From Hypholoma sublateritium FD-334 SS-4 (lineage: Eukaryota > Basidiomycota > Agaricomycetes > Agaricales > Strophariaceae): a stretch of DNA of 60,260 nt. Positions 58,764 through 60,260 of the stretch are shown one piece after another. Under the pieces are notes generated by a model, which ran no database searches, was not told the origin of the DNA, and was given only the letters and a program-made list of their open reading frames with translations. The translations under genes were made by a program, and so were the position numbers. How positions within the stretch are numbered: position 1 is the stretch's first letter; each line of letters begins with the position of its first letter. The stretch is taken from contig KN817570.1 of the NCBI GenBank assembly GCA_000827495.1, positions 15,013 through 75,272 on the forward strand, read 5' to 3'.

Positions 58764-58969
58764 TCGTCTGTAATGCGCATTATGTGTCTTGGTGCAACCG
58801 GATGTATCGCCAGGCACCCCCATTCGTGATATTATGAACAGCGCAGCACGGCATCGCGCTCGATTCCTGCTGCAATCGCAATCGCAACTAGAGGGGCGTG
58901 TGTGTGTGCCCGCGGGCGTGCGGCGGACCCCGGACATCGGCCTGCGCTGCGCGGTGCGGTGCGGTGCGT

Positions 58970-59660
58970 GGTGGGTGTCGATGCAGCGTGCAGCGCGCGT
59001 GGGCCGAATTCGCGTGCGTGCGTGCTGCGAGGCGCGCGTCTCGTCCGTCTTATGCCCGCGCCCGCGTGCCGCTGCACGGCGGTGATTTGAACTTCGAAGC
59101 GCTTACGGGCGGCAGTGCCGCGCGAGGCAGGCACCTGCGCCTTTCCTCGTACTCGTCCCGTCCCGCTTCTTCTCCTGCTCCCCGCGTGCCGTCGCATACA
59201 CAACGCCATCTCTTCAAATCGCACCACGCACATTTTTTTTATTCCCTCTGTTCTCTATCATCAATCGGCCTTCCGGCCCACTCCCGCTGCATGTATTATA
59301 ATCCCCGCGCGGCGCCGGCGGCTGGCGCTCCTCTAAGTTTGCCATACTTGTTTCTGGATTCTGTATCTCAAGGCCATGATGTTTATCGACTTCGCCTTTC
59401 CGGCCGCAACAGAAATACTGACAGTCTTATTATATGGGGCTGAGTGCATTGGGCGGAGTGAGGATGTGGGAACAAGGGTACGGCGCTCCGTGTGCGCTGG
59501 GAAAGTCTGGACGAGATGGGCAGGTATAATGAAAGCCAGCGCTGCGCCCGTTCTTTGTGCGGCATGTTTCTATGGCGAGAATTACCCATGCACATAGATT
59601 AGCAGGTGCTTGAATTATGCTTTTAATAATTTGCGCTCGGGGGATTGCCGCCCGCCATCG
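58970..59660. repeat. intergenic block R3
   Basis: This is the third copy of the block. It holds GTCGATGCAGCGTGC, CATGTATTATAATCC, TGCGCTGGGAAAGTCTGG, GTTTCTATGGCGAGAATTACCC and CCGCCCGCCATCG. Its position just before the next kinase-like copy suggests that kinase genes and their flanks were duplicated together. Confidence 0.6.
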
Positions 59661-60034
59661 TCCGTGCGTTGTAACTTGTAATCCACCACTGGGACGTTCG
59701 ATGAACATAGAAAAATGGCAACACCTGACATCCAACACACACAACTCGTACAACGGAACCAAAAAATCTAAATCGCTACCACATGTTGGTCCTCGGCACC
59801 AAACCCTCAAAAGCAATGCACGTACCGACATTCGAACACGAAGACAAAAATCGATGCGCTCGAATCGCGTAATTGCCGATTCTTGTCATAATCGGCACGT
59901 GACGTTCATTGTCCGTTGACTCCGAGAACTTCAACCCCTTGAAGTTGTTTCTTCAAGGCTGCTGCTACGTATCCTTGTAACCTCCATCGCAGGCTATACA
60001 TTTTTACGACCCTCGACTTGATTCATGGAAAAAT

Positions 60035-60040
60035 TATAAA
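60035..60040 (+). promoter_or_regulatory. TATA box of the second kinase-like copy
   Basis: TATAAA lies 26 nt upstream of the start codon at 60061. That is unusually close and implies a very short 5' leader if it is used. Confidence 0.45.
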
Positions 60041-60060
60041 GCAGCGCGTCTCTGCAAGCA

Positions 60061-60260
60061 ATGGATCCACCTAGTTCGCCAGAAGACTTGATCACGCAGA
60101 TACTTCTGGGCGAGTACCCAGAAGGCATGGTCATTGCGTCCGACATCTTTTGGGACGCGCCTGCCCTTGTCCACTGGTTCAGGGAGCAAGGTTACACGCT
60201 GTATAAGCGCGTTTATGATGAATATAATGACGATGCACCCACACAACAGACCATTCCAAG
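60061..60260 (+). CDS. kinase-like domain protein, second copy, cut by window end
   Basis: The frame starts MDPPSSPEDLITQILLG and continues with IFWDAPALVHWFREQGYTLY and KRVYDEY. It aligns with the N terminus of the intact copy (MDPTISPDDAITQILLG, LFWDAPATVHWF, GYTLYKRVYYE). It is open to the last base of the window. It is a tandem paralogue in the same orientation; intactness beyond the edge cannot be judged. Confidence 0.85.
   Translation, partial: MDPPSSPEDLITQILLGEYPEGMVIASDIFWDAPALVHWFREQGYTLYKRVYDEYNDDAPTQQTIP

Larger units (their letters stand above)
58764..60060. other. intergenic between kinase-like copies
   Basis: This contains block R3 (about 58970-59660), which resembles R1 and R2, and then the promoter-like flank of the next kinase-like copy from about 59920. 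No gene is seen. Confidence 0.5.

Noticed and set aside
1..60260. tRNA or other RNA genes
   Set aside because: Scanning by eye for B-box-like GGTTCGAnnCC on both strands gave only coding or poorly matching sites. A covariance-model search would be needed to exclude RNA genes properly.
1..60260. CRISPR arrays, operons and bacterial-type features
   Set aside because: The window is a spliced eukaryotic genome. No regularly spaced repeats with unique spacers were seen.

Overview
The window looks like chromosomal DNA of a filamentous basidiomycete, probably an agaricomycete of the Polyporales type. Genes are dense and split by many 41-95 nt GT-AG introns. Every model below was built by hand from reading frames and splice sites, and exon phases were checked so that each CDS length is a multiple of three. 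Single N bases and one 127-N gap show that this is a draft assembly.

Layout. 0.4-1.5 kb: decayed LINE RNase H tail (-). 2.6-5.7 kb: Msb2-like signalling mucin (-). 6.0-6.7 kb: ribosomal protein uL23 (-). 6.7-11.3 kb: gene-poor. 11.3-12.5 kb: F-box-like protein (+). 12.7-16.3 kb: BMS1 ribosome-assembly GTPase (-), divergent across 144 bp from a Cep57/Ppc89-like spindle-pole protein (+, 16.4-19.8 kb). 20.4-21.6 kb: F-box-like protein with an N-terminal hydrophobic segment (+). 22.1-23.5 kb: mitochondrial NAD+/nucleotide carrier (+). 24.5-29.5 kb: RIF1 (-). 30.0-30.9 kb: EMC8/9 (-). 31.5-32.8 kb: pRiA4b ORF3-like domain protein (-). 32.8-37.0 kb: no confident gene. 37.0-40.0 kb: alpha-helical protein, possibly Pex8-like (+). 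40.8-47.0 kb: two tandem 4CL-like acyl-CoA ligases (+), both ending in the peroxisomal signal AKL.

From 47 kb onward the region changes from housekeeping to accessory. 47.0-50.9 kb is a tandem array built from the 3' end of the second ligase gene plus its downstream flank. Four monomers are arranged as two dimers, and the second dimer is interrupted by two non-autonomous DNA transposons whose empty sites survive in sister monomers. A single-pass membrane protein follows (51.6-52.9 kb). After that comes a family of kinase-like genes: an inverted tail fragment, an intact gene, and the start of another copy cut by the window end. These sit among GC-rich, repeat-laden intergenic DNA that includes a triplicated block.

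The left and middle parts serve conserved cell biology: ribosome biogenesis, spindle pole, telomere and replication timing, ER membrane insertion, and mitochondrial transport. The ligase pair is probably a peroxisomal acyl- or aryl-CoA-forming activity. The right third is a site of local duplication, gene-fragment amplification and transposition, and is the most unusual part of the window.
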